From Bacteroidales bacterium (GTDB taxonomy: Bacteria; Bacteroidota; Bacteroidia; Bacteroidales; UBA932), in contig JAAYCA010000028.1 in the NCBI GenBank assembly GCA_012744435.1, forward strand, positions 1 to 34,755: a DNA stretch of 34,755 nucleotides, given 5' to 3'. How positions within the stretch are numbered: position 1 is the stretch's first letter; each line of letters begins with the position of its first letter. Below are positions 7,383 to 15,530 of this stretch, in pieces. The position numbers and the translations under genes are program-made. The notes under the pieces are model-generated. The model was not told where the DNA came from. It did no database searches and was given only the letters and a program-made list of their open reading frames with translations.

Positions 7383-8795
7383 TTATTTTCTGTCGTTTTC
7401 CATGGCGGTCTCGACCTCGTCCGGGGCGATCGGCAGGCGCTTCGGCCCGAGCCGGCGTGCGCCGCCTTCCGTCACGAGGACATCGTCTTCCAGACGAATG
7501 CCGCCAAAATCGTAATATTCAGTAAGTTTCCCGTAGTTGACCCGGCCCTTGTCCGTGCCTTCCCGCTTCCACTGCTCGATGAGGGCGGGAATGAAATAAA
7601 TGCCCGGCTCGTCGGTGATGACGTTGCCCGGAGCGAGGGCGCGCGCCATGCGCAGGCTGCCCAGGCCGAGCTGCGGAGAACGGGTCTGGCCGTCGTCGTA
7701 GCCGACCAGGTTCTCGCCCAGATCCTCCATGTCGTGGACGTCCAGGCCCATGTTGTGTCCCAGACCGTGGGGCATGAAGAGGCCGGCGATCCCGTCCGCG
7801 ACCATATCGTCCAGATTGCCGCGCACGAGATCCAGCTGCCGGAGGTTGTCCAGCATGTGGGCGGCCACGGCCAGGTGCACGTCACGGTAGGGTGTTCCCG
7901 GTCGGATCATGCTGAACGCCAGTTCGTTGCACTCATAGACCGTCTGGTAGATATCGCGCTGCTTCTGCGTGAAACGGCCGGAGGTCGGATAGGTGCGCGT
8001 GAAGTCGGAGGCATAGTGGTCATTGCCTTCCGCACCGGCGTCGATGACCATCAGTTTTCCGGGCTCCACAGGGAGCTCGTGGCTGTGGCAGTGGAAGATC
8101 TCGCCGTGCTGCGTGAGGATGGTCGGGAAACTGGTCCCCCAGCCCTTCGCGAGGGTCACGCCCTCCATCTCGCCCACGATCTCCTGCTCGATGCGGCCCG
8201 GGCGGATGCCGCGGCGGGCGACGGTGTGCATCTCATAGCCCAGGGCGCAGGCCGCGTCGATCTGCGCGATCTCGCGCGGCTCCTTGACGAGGCGCAGGGA
8301 GATGACGGCGCGCACCAGCGGCTCGGACGCCTTGGCGCAGCCGGCCTTGCCCGCCGACGTGACCTCCGAGGGATCCAGACCGAGCAGCGAGCCCAGCTTC
8401 ATCCGGTTGTAGTACCGGGAAGCCGGCAGGAAATGCACCGGGCGGCCTTTCAGCGCGGCTGCCAGCGCGTCATACGGCGCAGTGTGCGCCACGCCCACGC
8501 GCTCCGCCAGGGAGCGCACGGACGGCATCGGCCCCATCCAGATGATGTCGTCGATGCCGAAATCGTCGGCGTAGATCGTCTCCTCGCCGGTCTCCAGGTC
8601 GACCGTCGCGGCGAAGCGCGGCTCGTCGATCCCGAAGAAGTAGAGCCAGTTGCTGTCCTGGCGCCATTTGTAGCAGTTGTCCTTGTACTGCGCCGGAGCG
8701 TCCACGTTGCCCAGGAACAGGGCGATGCCCTTCTGCTCTCCGAGGCGCTCCAACAGCGCCTTGCGGCGCGCGATATATACTTCTTTCTCAAACAT
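7383..8795 (-). CDS. pepP: Xaa-Pro aminopeptidase (M24B, aminopeptidase P)
   Basis: This 470-residue cytoplasmic metallopeptidase removes an N-terminal residue preceding Pro. An N-terminal creatinase-like domain occupies about residues 1-170. The pita-bread catalytic domain follows, with all five metal ligands visible: Asp252 in VIDAG, Asp264 in SDFTRT, His347 in MPHGLGH, Glu396 in TDEPG and Glu436 in RLEDD. The N-terminus MFEKEVYIARRKAL is typical of Bacteroidetes members, which supports this start. A matching -7 element ends only 7 bases before the ATG. It heads the pepP-fabG-comF unit. Confidence 0.93.
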   Translation of the reverse strand: MFEKEVYIARRKALLERLGEQKGIALFLGNVDAPAQYKDNCYKWRQDSNWLYFFGIDEPRFAATVDLETGEETIYADDFGIDDIIWMGPMPSVRSLAERVGVAHTAPYDALAAALKGRPVHFLPASRYYNRMKLGSLLGLDPSEVTSAGKAGCAKASEPLVRAVISLRLVKEPREIAQIDAACALGYEMHTVARRGIRPGRIEQEIVGEMEGVTLAKGWGTSFPTILTQHGEIFHCHSHELPVEPGKLMVIDAGAEGNDHYASDFTRTYPTSGRFTQKQRDIYQTVYECNELAFSMIRPGTPYRDVHLAVAAHMLDNLRQLDLVRGNLDDMVADGIAGLFMPHGLGHNMGLDVHDMEDLGENLVGYDDGQTRSPQLGLGSLRMARALAPGNVITDEPGIYFIPALIEQWKREGTDKGRVNYGKLTEYYDFGGIRLEDDVLVTEGGARRLGPKRLPIAPDEVETAMENDRK

Positions 8796-8802
8796 AACGA
8801 AA

Positions 8803-8810
8803 CAAAGTTA
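8803..8810 (-). promoter_or_regulatory. pepP promoter -7 element, nearly leaderless
   Basis: The minus strand reads TAACTTTG, matching TAnnTTTG. Seven bases separate it from the ATG at 8795, so the transcript should start within a few bases of the start codon. It lies in the 22-base gap after the NlpC/P60 gene, giving pepP its own promoter. No -33 element is evident. Confidence 0.55.
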
Positions 8811-8817
8811 GCAATTT

Positions 8818-9696
8818 TTACTGCACCCGCAGGCGCTGCCCGAGCTTGAGCCGGGTCTTCTGCGTGATGCCGTTCATCTCGCAGAGGGCCTCGACCGGGA
8901 GGCCGAACTGGCGGGCGATCTTCTGCAGGGTATCGCCGGCCTTGACCGTGTAGAACTCCGCCGAGGACGCCTCCTCAAAGCGCCAGGTGGCATCGGCATG
9001 CAGGACGAAATCCTTGTCGCCCGGCGGGGCGACGTATTCGCCGTTCTCGCCCAGCAAGGCCCAGCTGCCGTCCGGGAAGAGCACCACGCGGCGCTCCTGG
9101 ATAGCGTTGAGCACGGAATCCCGCGCGGCCGGACTGCGGCCGCTGAAGAGCTCCTGCAGGCTGAACAGCACCTTGCGGTCCCGCTCTTCCGGCGGGAAAT
9201 CGGGCAGGATGCGGCGCACGCCGATAAAACGTTGCGCGTAGTACGGCTCGTCGATGTGCGAAATGGTCACGCCGGAGTTGCAGGCGTGGATGAAGGTGAA
9301 ACTCTTGTTCAGGGAGTCCGCGGCGATGAAGATGCCCACGTGACCCGGGGTCTTCTTGGCGGCGCGCCCGCCGAAGACGATGATGTCTCCCTTCTGGTAA
9401 TTCTCTATGCCCCCCTTGACCTCACGGCCGTCTTTGGCCTGGTCGGATGAGCTGCGCGAGAGCTGGTAGCCGAATTTGTTGAAGACAAAGCAGGTGAAAC
9501 CGGTGCAGTCGAAGCTCTGCGGGCCGTTGCCGCCGTACAGATACGGCTTGCCGAGATGCCGGCCGGCCTCTTTGATGATCGCGTCGGCGGTCTCGCGGGG
9601 ATTCTCCTGCCCGGCGTCGCCGTTCTGCGCGGCAAGCGGGACGATGCCGGCAAAAAGCGCCAGCGACAACAGGAAGAGGCAAGGTTTCGTCACCAT
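8818..9696 (-). CDS. Secreted NlpC/P60 endopeptidase with C-terminal LysM
   Basis: I use the ATG at 9696 (292 residues) because a signal peptide follows at once (about 1-23, ending LAA-Q). The in-frame GTG at 9705 lies inside the promoter element. The catalytic Cys is 64 in SFDCTGF, the His is 119 in TPGHVGIF, and the third polar residue is probably His137 in FIHACNSG. The C-terminal 45 residues are a LysM domain (FYTVKAGDTLQKIARQFGLP) that binds peptidoglycan. Such enzymes cut D-gamma-Glu-diaminopimelate or similar peptide links in the wall. About 90 residues between the two domains contain a segment resembling a small repeated motif (VVLFPDGSWALL) of unknown use. Divergent from the GH43-like gene at 9767. 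Confidence 0.9.
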   Translation of the reverse strand: MVTKPCLFLLSLALFAGIVPLAAQNGDAGQENPRETADAIIKEAGRHLGKPYLYGGNGPQSFDCTGFTCFVFNKFGYQLSRSSSDQAKDGREVKGGIENYQKGDIIVFGGRAAKKTPGHVGIFIAADSLNKSFTFIHACNSGVTISHIDEPYYAQRFIGVRRILPDFPPEERDRKVLFSLQELFSGRSPAARDSVLNAIQERRVVLFPDGSWALLGENGEYVAPPGDKDFVLHADATWRFEEASSAEFYTVKAGDTLQKIARQFGLPVEALCEMNGITQKTRLKLGQRLRVQ

Positions 9697-9704
9697 AGCA
9701 AACA

Positions 9705-9745
9705 CAAAGATAGCAAAAATCCTTCCATAAAATTTGTTACATTTG
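9705..9745. promoter_or_regulatory. Divergent promoter pair (NlpC/P60 and GH43-like genes)
   Basis: TATCTTTG on the minus strand (9712-9705) lies 8 bases before the ATG of the NlpC/P60 gene. TACATTTG on the plus strand (9738-9745) lies 21 bases before the ATG at 9767. Both match TAnnTTTG, in an AT-rich gap of 70 bases. No convincing -33 elements are present. Confidence 0.55.
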
Positions 9746-9766
9746 CGATTGAATCAGACCAAGACC

Positions 9767-11377
9767 ATGAAACTCACCCGAACTTCCCGCCTCGCCGCCC
9801 TGCTCGGCGGCGCCTGCCTGCTCTGCCTGGGCCTGAACGCCGGAGCCGCCAATCCTTATCTTCCCCTCTGGGAATACATTCCCGACGGCGAACCCTATGT
9901 CTTCGAGGATCCCGACCACCCGGGACAGTTCCGCGTGTACATCTACGGCTCCCACGACATCGAGCGCTCCGCCTACTGCGGACGCAACCAGGTCGTGTGG
10001 TCCGCCCCCGTGGACGACCTGCAGCACTGGCGCTACGACGGGGTGATCTTCGAATCCGTGCTCGACGCGGACGGAAGGCCGCTGAACGCCGACGGCAAGG
10101 GCGATATCCTCTACGCCCCGGACGTCGTGGAAAAGGTCGCGCCAGACGGCAAAAAGACCTATTACCTGTATCCCAACACCCAGGCGGCCGGACGCAACTC
10201 GATGGTCGCCCGCTCCGACCGGCCGGACGGCCCCTTCACCGTGTGCAACTGGAGCAGGACGAATCCCCGGACGACCGAGGGCGTGCTGGGCTTCGACCCG
10301 GCCGTCTTCATCGACGGCGACGGCCGCGTCTATGGCTACTGGGGCTTCCAGCAGAGCTGGGGCGCCGAACTGGATCCCGAGACGATGTGCACGGTCAAAA
10401 AAGGCACCCAGCCCATCCGGGACATGGTCTCCCACCTCAACCAGGAGGGCGACTTCCGCTTCTTCGAGGCTTCTTCGCTGCGCAAGATCAAGGATAAATA
10501 CGTCTTCGTGTACAGCCGCTGGACGGCGGACGGCGAATTCGGCCTCCCCGAGGCCAACAACACCCTCGCCTATGCCTGGAGCCATTCCCCGCTGGGGCCC
10601 TGGACCTACGGCGGCACCATCATCGACGCCCGCGGCCGCGACGTCGATGAAGACGGGAAACCTATCTACACCGCCTCCCCCGGCGGCAACACCCACGGCA
10701 GCCTCTGCGAGATCGGCGGGCAGTGGTACATCTTCTACCACCGGCAGGCGGGCCTGGGCGGCTTCGACCGGCAGGCCATGGTCGCCCCCGTGGAAGTGAC
10801 GGTGACGGAAGGCCCGGACGGCAAGGTGGAGATCTCCGAGGCGGAATACACCTCCGAAGGCTTCGAGCTCGGCGGGCTGGACCCGCTCGTGCCCCACTCC
10901 GCAGGCATCGCCTGCTACTACACCGGCCCCCGCCCCGCTGAAAAAGACAATCTGGGCAACCGCTTCTCCGGCTCCTATATCCAGCCCTTACGGCCCGCCT
11001 GGGACGGAGAAACGGATCCTTATGACCTCAGCATCAACCACAACCCGGTCGTGAACAACACCGCCGGGTCCGTGGTGGGCTACAAGTATTTCAACTTTGA
11101 CGGCCTGCGCGCCGCCAGGGCGAAGAGGCTGCGGCTCACCCTCGTCCCGCAGGGTGTCAAGGGCCGCATCGTCATCATGGCCGACCACCCGCGCCACGGC
11201 ACGAAGCTCGGCGTGATCCGCCTCAGCGGCCGGGAGCAGCAGAAGATCACGGAGAAATACGCCCGCGTGCCGAAGGCGCGCAAACTCCGGGGCAAGCATG
11301 CCCTCTACTTCGTCTTCGAATCGGCCACCCCCGACCGGTCCCTGTGCGAACTCGAGCATTTCGTCCTATCTAAGTAA
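9767..11377 (+). CDS. Secreted GH43-like glycosidase with C-terminal carbohydrate-binding-like domain
   Basis: I chose the ATG at 9767 (536 residues) because a signal peptide follows directly (MKLTRTSRLAALLGGACLL, cut near GAA). A five-bladed propeller of family 43 type covers about residues 30-340. VYIYGSHD near 58, the Asp-bearing LGFDPAVFIDGDGRVYGYWG and the Glu in FRFFEASSLRKIKDKYVFVYS fit the expected base, modulator and acid residues. A second domain (about 350-536) looks like a CBM6-type jelly roll (VGYKYFNFDGL). The substrate is likely a xylan, arabinan or related side chain, but I cannot tell which. No SusC/SusD pair is nearby, so it is not part of a classical polysaccharide locus in this window. 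It ends just before a strong terminator. Confidence 0.85.
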   Translation: MKLTRTSRLAALLGGACLLCLGLNAGAANPYLPLWEYIPDGEPYVFEDPDHPGQFRVYIYGSHDIERSAYCGRNQVVWSAPVDDLQHWRYDGVIFESVLDADGRPLNADGKGDILYAPDVVEKVAPDGKKTYYLYPNTQAAGRNSMVARSDRPDGPFTVCNWSRTNPRTTEGVLGFDPAVFIDGDGRVYGYWGFQQSWGAELDPETMCTVKKGTQPIRDMVSHLNQEGDFRFFEASSLRKIKDKYVFVYSRWTADGEFGLPEANNTLAYAWSHSPLGPWTYGGTIIDARGRDVDEDGKPIYTASPGGNTHGSLCEIGGQWYIFYHRQAGLGGFDRQAMVAPVEVTVTEGPDGKVEISEAEYTSEGFELGGLDPLVPHSAGIACYYTGPRPAEKDNLGNRFSGSYIQPLRPAWDGETDPYDLSINHNPVVNNTAGSVVGYKYFNFDGLRAARAKRLRLTLVPQGVKGRIVIMADHPRHGTKLGVIRLSGREQQKITEKYARVPKARKLRGKHALYFVFESATPDRSLCELEHFVLSK

Positions 11378-11395
11378 AGGGAAAGGTTGAAACAA

Positions 11396-11427
11396 AAAAT
11401 CAGAGACCGTCGTAAGTCTCTGATTTT
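11396..11427. terminator. Bidirectional rho-independent terminator
   Basis: AAAATCAGAGAC and GTCTCTGATTTT form a perfect 12-bp stem around an 8-base loop, with A and T runs at the two ends. It serves the GH43-like gene from the left and the tRNA-Val transcript from the right. Confidence 0.9.
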
Positions 11428-11434
11428 CATTTAG

Positions 11435-11509
11435 TGAGGCTTAGCAGATTTGAACTGCTGACCTCTTGCCTGTCAAGCAAGCGCTCTGAACCAGCTGAGC
11501 TAAAGCCTC
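11435..11509 (-). tRNA. tRNA-Val (anticodon GAC)
   Basis: The minus strand folds as a full cloverleaf. The acceptor is GAGGCTT/AAGCCTC with discriminator A. The D stem is GCTC/GAGC. The anticodon stem is CTTGC/GCAAG around the loop TTGACAG, so the anticodon is GAC. The variable region is AGGTC and the T stem AGCAG/CTGCT around TTCAAAT. The length is 75 bases. The CCA end is not encoded, as is usual in Bacteroidetes. Confidence 0.95.
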
Positions 11510-11520
11510 GTTTGGGATTG

Positions 11521-11549
11521 CAAAGATACAACTTTTTTCGAATATGCAA
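11521..11549 (-). promoter_or_regulatory. tRNA-Val promoter
   Basis: The minus strand has TTG at 11549-11547 (after a T run), an 18-base spacer and TATCTTTG at 11528-11521. This is one of the most complete -33/-7 pairs in the window. It lies 11 bases before the mature tRNA start. Confidence 0.7.
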
Positions 11550-11555
11550 AAAAGA

Positions 11556-12206
11556 TTATCCTGTCGGGCGCGGGAGGGGATATTCCTTGCTGAGGGTGAT
11601 GACGACCTCACTGTAGCCCAGGGAGGAGAAGAGGCGCTGGAGACCGGCTACGCCGGAGGCCTCGGCCTGCTCCAGGACTCCGGCCTGGACGGCATCGGCG
11701 CGCAGCCGCTGCTTGGCCTGGAGGATGATGCCCACCGTCTCCTCGTGCGTCCGGTGGCCGGAGAAATGCTCGTAGTCCGTCGGGTTGATGATCACGTCCA
11801 GGACCTCCACCGGCGGCAGCGTCACCCGCAGGGTGTCCCCCGACACGGAGAAGTCCGCCGGCTTCATCTTCGTCAGGTCGAAACCGGCGCGCACGCGCCC
11901 CTTGCAGATGATCACGAAATCGCCGCTGCCGGCAAGCCGGCGCACGCCGCTGACGCGCCGCAGTTCGCCCAGATACGAATCGTCGCGGTCCGTCAGGACC
12001 AGCTCCTCATAGAAACCGGCGCTGGACAGCTCGCCCATGCGGCGCACCTGCTCCACGACCGCGGCCGTCCGGTCGATGCGCAGGCCGCGCTCCTGCCTGA
12101 CCTGGCGGCGGAGTCCCAGGTACAGCAGGCCCAGCAGCACGAGAAGGACGGCGGCGATCAGCGCATAGCGCGACAGGCGGGGTTTCCGGCGGGCTTCCTT
12201 TTTCAT
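11556..12206 (-). CDS. DUF4230 membrane protein
   Basis: This is a 216-residue protein with a basic N-terminus (MKKEARRKPRLSR), one membrane segment at about residues 15-33 (ALIAAVLLVLLGLLYLGL) and an extracytoplasmic DUF4230 domain. The domain includes VICKGRVRAGFDLTKMKPADF and LRVTLPPVEVLDVIINP. The family has no established function. Its ATG overlaps the TGA of the preceding DUF4230 gene by four bases. It is the last of four tightly coupled genes with the dynamin-like GTPase. It probably works with its neighbour as a pair on the outer face of the inner membrane (inference). Confidence 0.85.
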   Translation of the reverse strand: MKKEARRKPRLSRYALIAAVLLVLLGLLYLGLRRQVRQERGLRIDRTAAVVEQVRRMGELSSAGFYEELVLTDRDDSYLGELRRVSGVRRLAGSGDFVIICKGRVRAGFDLTKMKPADFSVSGDTLRVTLPPVEVLDVIINPTDYEHFSGHRTHEETVGIILQAKQRLRADAVQAGVLEQAEASGVAGLQRLFSSLGYSEVVITLSKEYPLPRPTG

Positions 12207-12757
12207 TCGAACACGATCTGGATATTGTCAAACCCCATCTGCTCCAGCATGGAGCGGAAAAACTCCTGCGCATTGGCCTCCGCCTCGTCGAGGATGCCCA
12301 GGTTCGGCAGGTCGCGGACGATATCGCGCTCACCCTGGCGCAGCAGGGCCTGGCGCTCCCGGTCCGTGAACTTCTGGCGGAAGCCGGTCACGTCTTCGTA
12401 CTCGAGGCGGATCTCCTCCGGCGGGATGTTGATCGAGAGCACCGCCGCATGCGGCAGCACCATGGCGACGGAACGCGCTTCCTCGTCCACCACGATCCTG
12501 TCCAGCGGGATGCGGTCGAGGTGGATGCCGGCCTTGAGGTAGGCGGTGCAGGTGAACAGGATGCGGCGGTTGCCGATCTTGAACCAATCCCCTTCGTCGC
12601 GGGCGCGCACGGCCTTGCGGACGGTGTACTCCACCGTGCCGAGCTCCGAAGTCTGGCTCAAGGCCTGGATACGGGCGGCAAGCTGTTCCTGCAGCGAGGG
12701 GCCGCGGCAACAGGTTGCCAAGAGGAGCAGCGCCAGCAGGACCGGGATTCTTTTCAT
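12203..12757 (-). CDS. DUF4230 protein, probable lipoprotein
   Basis: I take the ATG at 12757, whose product (184 residues) begins with a signal sequence MKRIPVLLALLLLATCCRG. The two Cys after LLAT look like a lipobox, though Thr at -1 is unusual, so acylation is uncertain. The rest is a DUF4230-like domain: VEYTVRKAVRARDEGDWFKIGNRRILF, then AGIHLDRI, VAMVLPHAAVLSINIPPEEI and a C-terminal helix. It resembles the next gene in fold and order of motifs, suggesting an old tandem duplication. Its start overlaps the TGA of the DUF697-like gene and its stop overlaps the next start, each by four bases. Confidence 0.82.
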   Translation of the reverse strand: MKRIPVLLALLLLATCCRGPSLQEQLAARIQALSQTSELGTVEYTVRKAVRARDEGDWFKIGNRRILFTCTAYLKAGIHLDRIPLDRIVVDEEARSVAMVLPHAAVLSINIPPEEIRLEYEDVTGFRQKFTDRERQALLRQGERDIVRDLPNLGILDEAEANAQEFFRSMLEQMGFDNIQIVFE

Positions 12758-13743
12758 CCCTGCACGGTTTCGGCGGGCTGATCCGCCGGTTCTTCCTTGT
12801 CGCCGTTGATCCAGGCGTCCAGTTTCTGTCCCATCGCGGACAGGCCGGCGATGGTGGTGTCCTTGGACAGGACCAGGAAAGACTTGACCGCGTCCAGCAT
12901 CGCGCGGCGGCGGACCTTGGCCCCGGCTTTGCCGGAAAGGGCCTGTGCCCCCTCGCGCAGGTAGGCCAGCGTGACATGACCGATGCGCAGCGACAGCAGC
13001 GTGTTGGCCGTGCCGTCCACCAGCGATTTGGTCACCGTGCCCACCAGGGGGATGTTGGCGAGCGCCTTGAGATGCAGCATCTCCGGATCCACCTCCACCT
13101 TGTCGAGGGAATCGGAGAGATAGTAGCTGAAAAGCGAGGTCGCAAGGATGCGGGCATATTGCTTGCCGAGCTGGCCCCAGGTGGGGCGGTAGCCCGAACA
13201 GCGGATCACGTCCGCGATCATCCGGCAGTTGATCACCAGCGAAGTGATGGCGTCGATGCGTCCGACCTGCGAGACCGTGGTCACGAGAAAGACCGTCTTC
13301 GCCCACTGCCGGATATGCTCCTGCGCCTTGTCGAAACGGCGGTCCAGCTCCGTCTGGATGATGCCGCGCAACTCCGCGAGGTCATAGAAACCGTCCAGTT
13401 GCGCGAGCAGTTCGCTGCGCCGCGCCGCCGCCTCGTCCGCCGGCAGGTCGCAAAGGTTGTCGGCGAGAGAACGGGCAAACGACTTCAGCTCCGTGCGCAG
13501 CTCGGGCGAATCCTCCGCGGAATCGTCCACGGACAGCTTCGGGAAAGGCTTCGCAAACAGGATGCGGCAGGTCGGCACGATGACCAGCCAGCACAGCGCC
13601 GCCAGCAGCAGGCCGTAGAAAACCCAGGCGAGCACGGGGGAAGCGGCGGTGAGCTTGTCGCCGATGATGATGACATTGCCGGCAAGCAGGATCACGGCGA
13701 CCAGCGCCAGCGAAGTGCCCAGGGCGATCAGCGGCTTTTTCAT
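12754..13743 (-). CDS. DUF697/YcjF-like membrane protein
   Basis: This is a 329-residue protein. Two membrane helices lie at the N-terminus (about residues 6-28 and 36-60). A cytoplasmic helical linker follows (about 75-135), then a DUF697-like helical domain (about 140-260) with the WAKTVFLVTTVSQVGRIDAI and VINCRMIADVIRCSGYRPTW segments typical of YcjF-type proteins. A weakly hydrophobic ANIPLVGTVTKSLVDG stretch could touch the membrane. YcjF in proteobacteria is paired with the P-loop protein YcjX; here the partner is a dynamin-like GTPase. Its ATG overlaps the TGA of the GTPase gene by four bases. It may anchor or regulate the GTPase at the membrane (inference). Confidence 0.78.
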   Translation of the reverse strand: MKKPLIALGTSLALVAVILLAGNVIIIGDKLTAASPVLAWVFYGLLLAALCWLVIVPTCRILFAKPFPKLSVDDSAEDSPELRTELKSFARSLADNLCDLPADEAAARRSELLAQLDGFYDLAELRGIIQTELDRRFDKAQEHIRQWAKTVFLVTTVSQVGRIDAITSLVINCRMIADVIRCSGYRPTWGQLGKQYARILATSLFSYYLSDSLDKVEVDPEMLHLKALANIPLVGTVTKSLVDGTANTLLSLRIGHVTLAYLREGAQALSGKAGAKVRRRAMLDAVKSFLVLSKDTTIAGLSAMGQKLDAWINGDKEEPADQPAETVQG

Positions 13744-15506
13744 ATGATGATGTCTTTGAGCTGTCCGAGCAGGGCCTCGAGCGTGTCCAGCAGGGCGTCC
13801 TCTTCCGGATGGGTCATCTGCCGGAGCCGTTCGGAGAAGCCGCCGCGGATCTGCTCCAGGTAGCCGGCCTGGATCTTCTCGATCTCGGCCGTGAGCAGCC
13901 GCTTGAGGTTCTGGATGGTCCGGTTGTCGGGATCCCCGTAGAAATAATGCTCCATGTTGGAGATGCTCTCGCGGACCGTCTCCGCCTTGAGCGGGAAGAG
14001 CGAGGCCCGCATGAAGCGCTTCACCTTGTCTTCCGGAATGTTCTGCTCGCTCTGTGCGCGTACCGGCTCCAGCGGGGCAAGCGGCTCCAGGGGCACGTCG
14101 AGTTTGGCACTGATTGCCTCGAAGCTGTCGCGCTGGCGGTCGCTGAACAGGCGGTGCAGACGTCCCGTCAGTTTCTCGTCCACATCGAAAAGGAACGACG
14201 CCAGGATCTCCTTGAGCAGCGCGAGGCACTCCTTGCTGGACATGGATTTGTTGACCATGCTCTTGGCGAGCGTCTTGAACAGCGAACGGTCGGCGTCTTC
14301 GGAAATGTTGTCGATGAGCTGGTCCGTGTCGGCCTGCGAGAGTCCCAGGCTCTTCTCCAGGCCGTCCAGATGCTGCTGCAGGGCTTCCCGGTCGCGCCGC
14401 CGGGCGGAGAGTTCCTCCGTCCGCGACCAGATCTTTTTCACCAGGTCGTCGCGCAGCTTGTCCGTGCGCTCCAGGCAGCGCTCCAGGCGCTGCGAGCCGA
14501 TCTGGGAAGTAATCTTCCCGTAGAGGCGGTCCTCCACCTCCTCAAAGGCGCGGTACTCCTGCCCGAGCGCGGCTTCGCATCCCGGCCGCACCGCACCCCG
14601 CAGGTGGTCCGAGACCATCCCGAGGTTGAGGCAGCTGACGTAGTCCGGTTCGATGTTGAAGCCCTTGCGCTTGATCTCTTCGTACTCGCTCTTGCTCTGG
14701 CGCTCCACTTCGGCGCGCCGCTGCGCGTCGTCCTGCCACCAGGATGCGTCGAAAATGTTGTGGATCAAGTACACCGGCACGGTGCCATTGTACTCGCGCA
14801 GCTTGTCGAGGTACTCGTTGGAGGTCACGTTGAAGGCCGACACGGAGCTGTGGACGAACAGGATCAGGTCCACCCGCCGGGACATCGCGTCGTACAGGGC
14901 GCTGGACAGGTTGATCCGGTTGCCGTCGAAGCCGGGCATGTCCGCCAGGAAAATCTTGCCGCTGCCGGTCCCCGTGAGCATTTTGCTGCCGGGGGTGGTG
15001 ATGGCCGTGATGATGGAGTTGTCCTGCCTGCTGTAGGACGGGGCGATGTAGTTCTCGATGTTCTCGTCGCTGAGCGGATAGGCCTCCTTGGTGAGGTGCT
15101 CGCGCAGCTCCGCATCGTCCCCGATGATGCCGCGGAGCTTGTCGATGATCAGGTCCAGGTCCTTTTCCTTGCGGGATTCGTCCTTGGAGGAATAGATCTC
15201 GATCGCCGGCTCGGCGTCCGCCTCCACGCTCGAGATGATGGTCGGGCGCAGGGTGCACTCGAGCTTGTCCGTCGGACTCACATAGCGATGTGCCAGCAGG
15301 TTGACGAGGGTGGACTTGCCCGACTTGACGGGCCCCACCACCAGCATGATGAACGAGCCGTGGCGGTATTCCTGCGCACGGCGGGCCAGGCGCTGCAGCC
15401 CGGCGGCGATCTCCTCGTCGCCGCCCAGGCGCGGCACGTATTCCGCACTCAGCGCTTCCAGGAGCGCGGACACCGCATCCAGCTTCTTTTCGTTGCTGCC
15501 GGCCAT
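13740..15506 (-). CDS. Dynamin-like GTPase
   Basis: This is a 588-residue protein. The G domain spans about residues 45-330. The P-loop is GPVKSGKS at 58-65, the switch I Thr lies in TLRPTI near 85-90, and the G3 motif is ADMPGFDG at 188-195. The expected G4 TKxD is not obvious: YLIHNIFD occupies that place. The remaining 250 residues are helical with heptad-like stretches (for example RRRDREALQQHLDGLEKSLG), as in bacterial dynamins. Bacterial dynamins bend, fuse or repair membranes, and several protect against phage. No membrane segment is present, so contact would come through the co-encoded DUF697 protein. The gene has GGAGGT about nine bases before its ATG (plus strand 15516-15521), a strong ribosome binding site for this phylum. 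It heads a four-gene unit joined by 4-base overlaps. Confidence 0.85.
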   Translation of the reverse strand: MAGSNEKKLDAVSALLEALSAEYVPRLGGDEEIAAGLQRLARRAQEYRHGSFIMLVVGPVKSGKSTLVNLLAHRYVSPTDKLECTLRPTIISSVEADAEPAIEIYSSKDESRKEKDLDLIIDKLRGIIGDDAELREHLTKEAYPLSDENIENYIAPSYSRQDNSIITAITTPGSKMLTGTGSGKIFLADMPGFDGNRINLSSALYDAMSRRVDLILFVHSSVSAFNVTSNEYLDKLREYNGTVPVYLIHNIFDASWWQDDAQRRAEVERQSKSEYEEIKRKGFNIEPDYVSCLNLGMVSDHLRGAVRPGCEAALGQEYRAFEEVEDRLYGKITSQIGSQRLERCLERTDKLRDDLVKKIWSRTEELSARRRDREALQQHLDGLEKSLGLSQADTDQLIDNISEDADRSLFKTLAKSMVNKSMSSKECLALLKEILASFLFDVDEKLTGRLHRLFSDRQRDSFEAISAKLDVPLEPLAPLEPVRAQSEQNIPEDKVKRFMRASLFPLKAETVRESISNMEHYFYGDPDNRTIQNLKRLLTAEIEKIQAGYLEQIRGGFSERLRQMTHPEEDALLDTLEALLGQLKDIII

Positions 15507-15515
15507 ATCTTCTAC

Positions 15516-15521
15516 ACCTCC
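15516..15521 (-). promoter_or_regulatory. Strong Shine-Dalgarno before the dynamin-like gene
   Basis: The minus strand reads GGAGGT, nine bases before the ATG at 15506. Bacteroidetes genes seldom have a consensus site, and the gene starts I examined closely in this window lack one. Confidence 0.6.
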
Positions 15522-15530
15522 GGATAAGGA

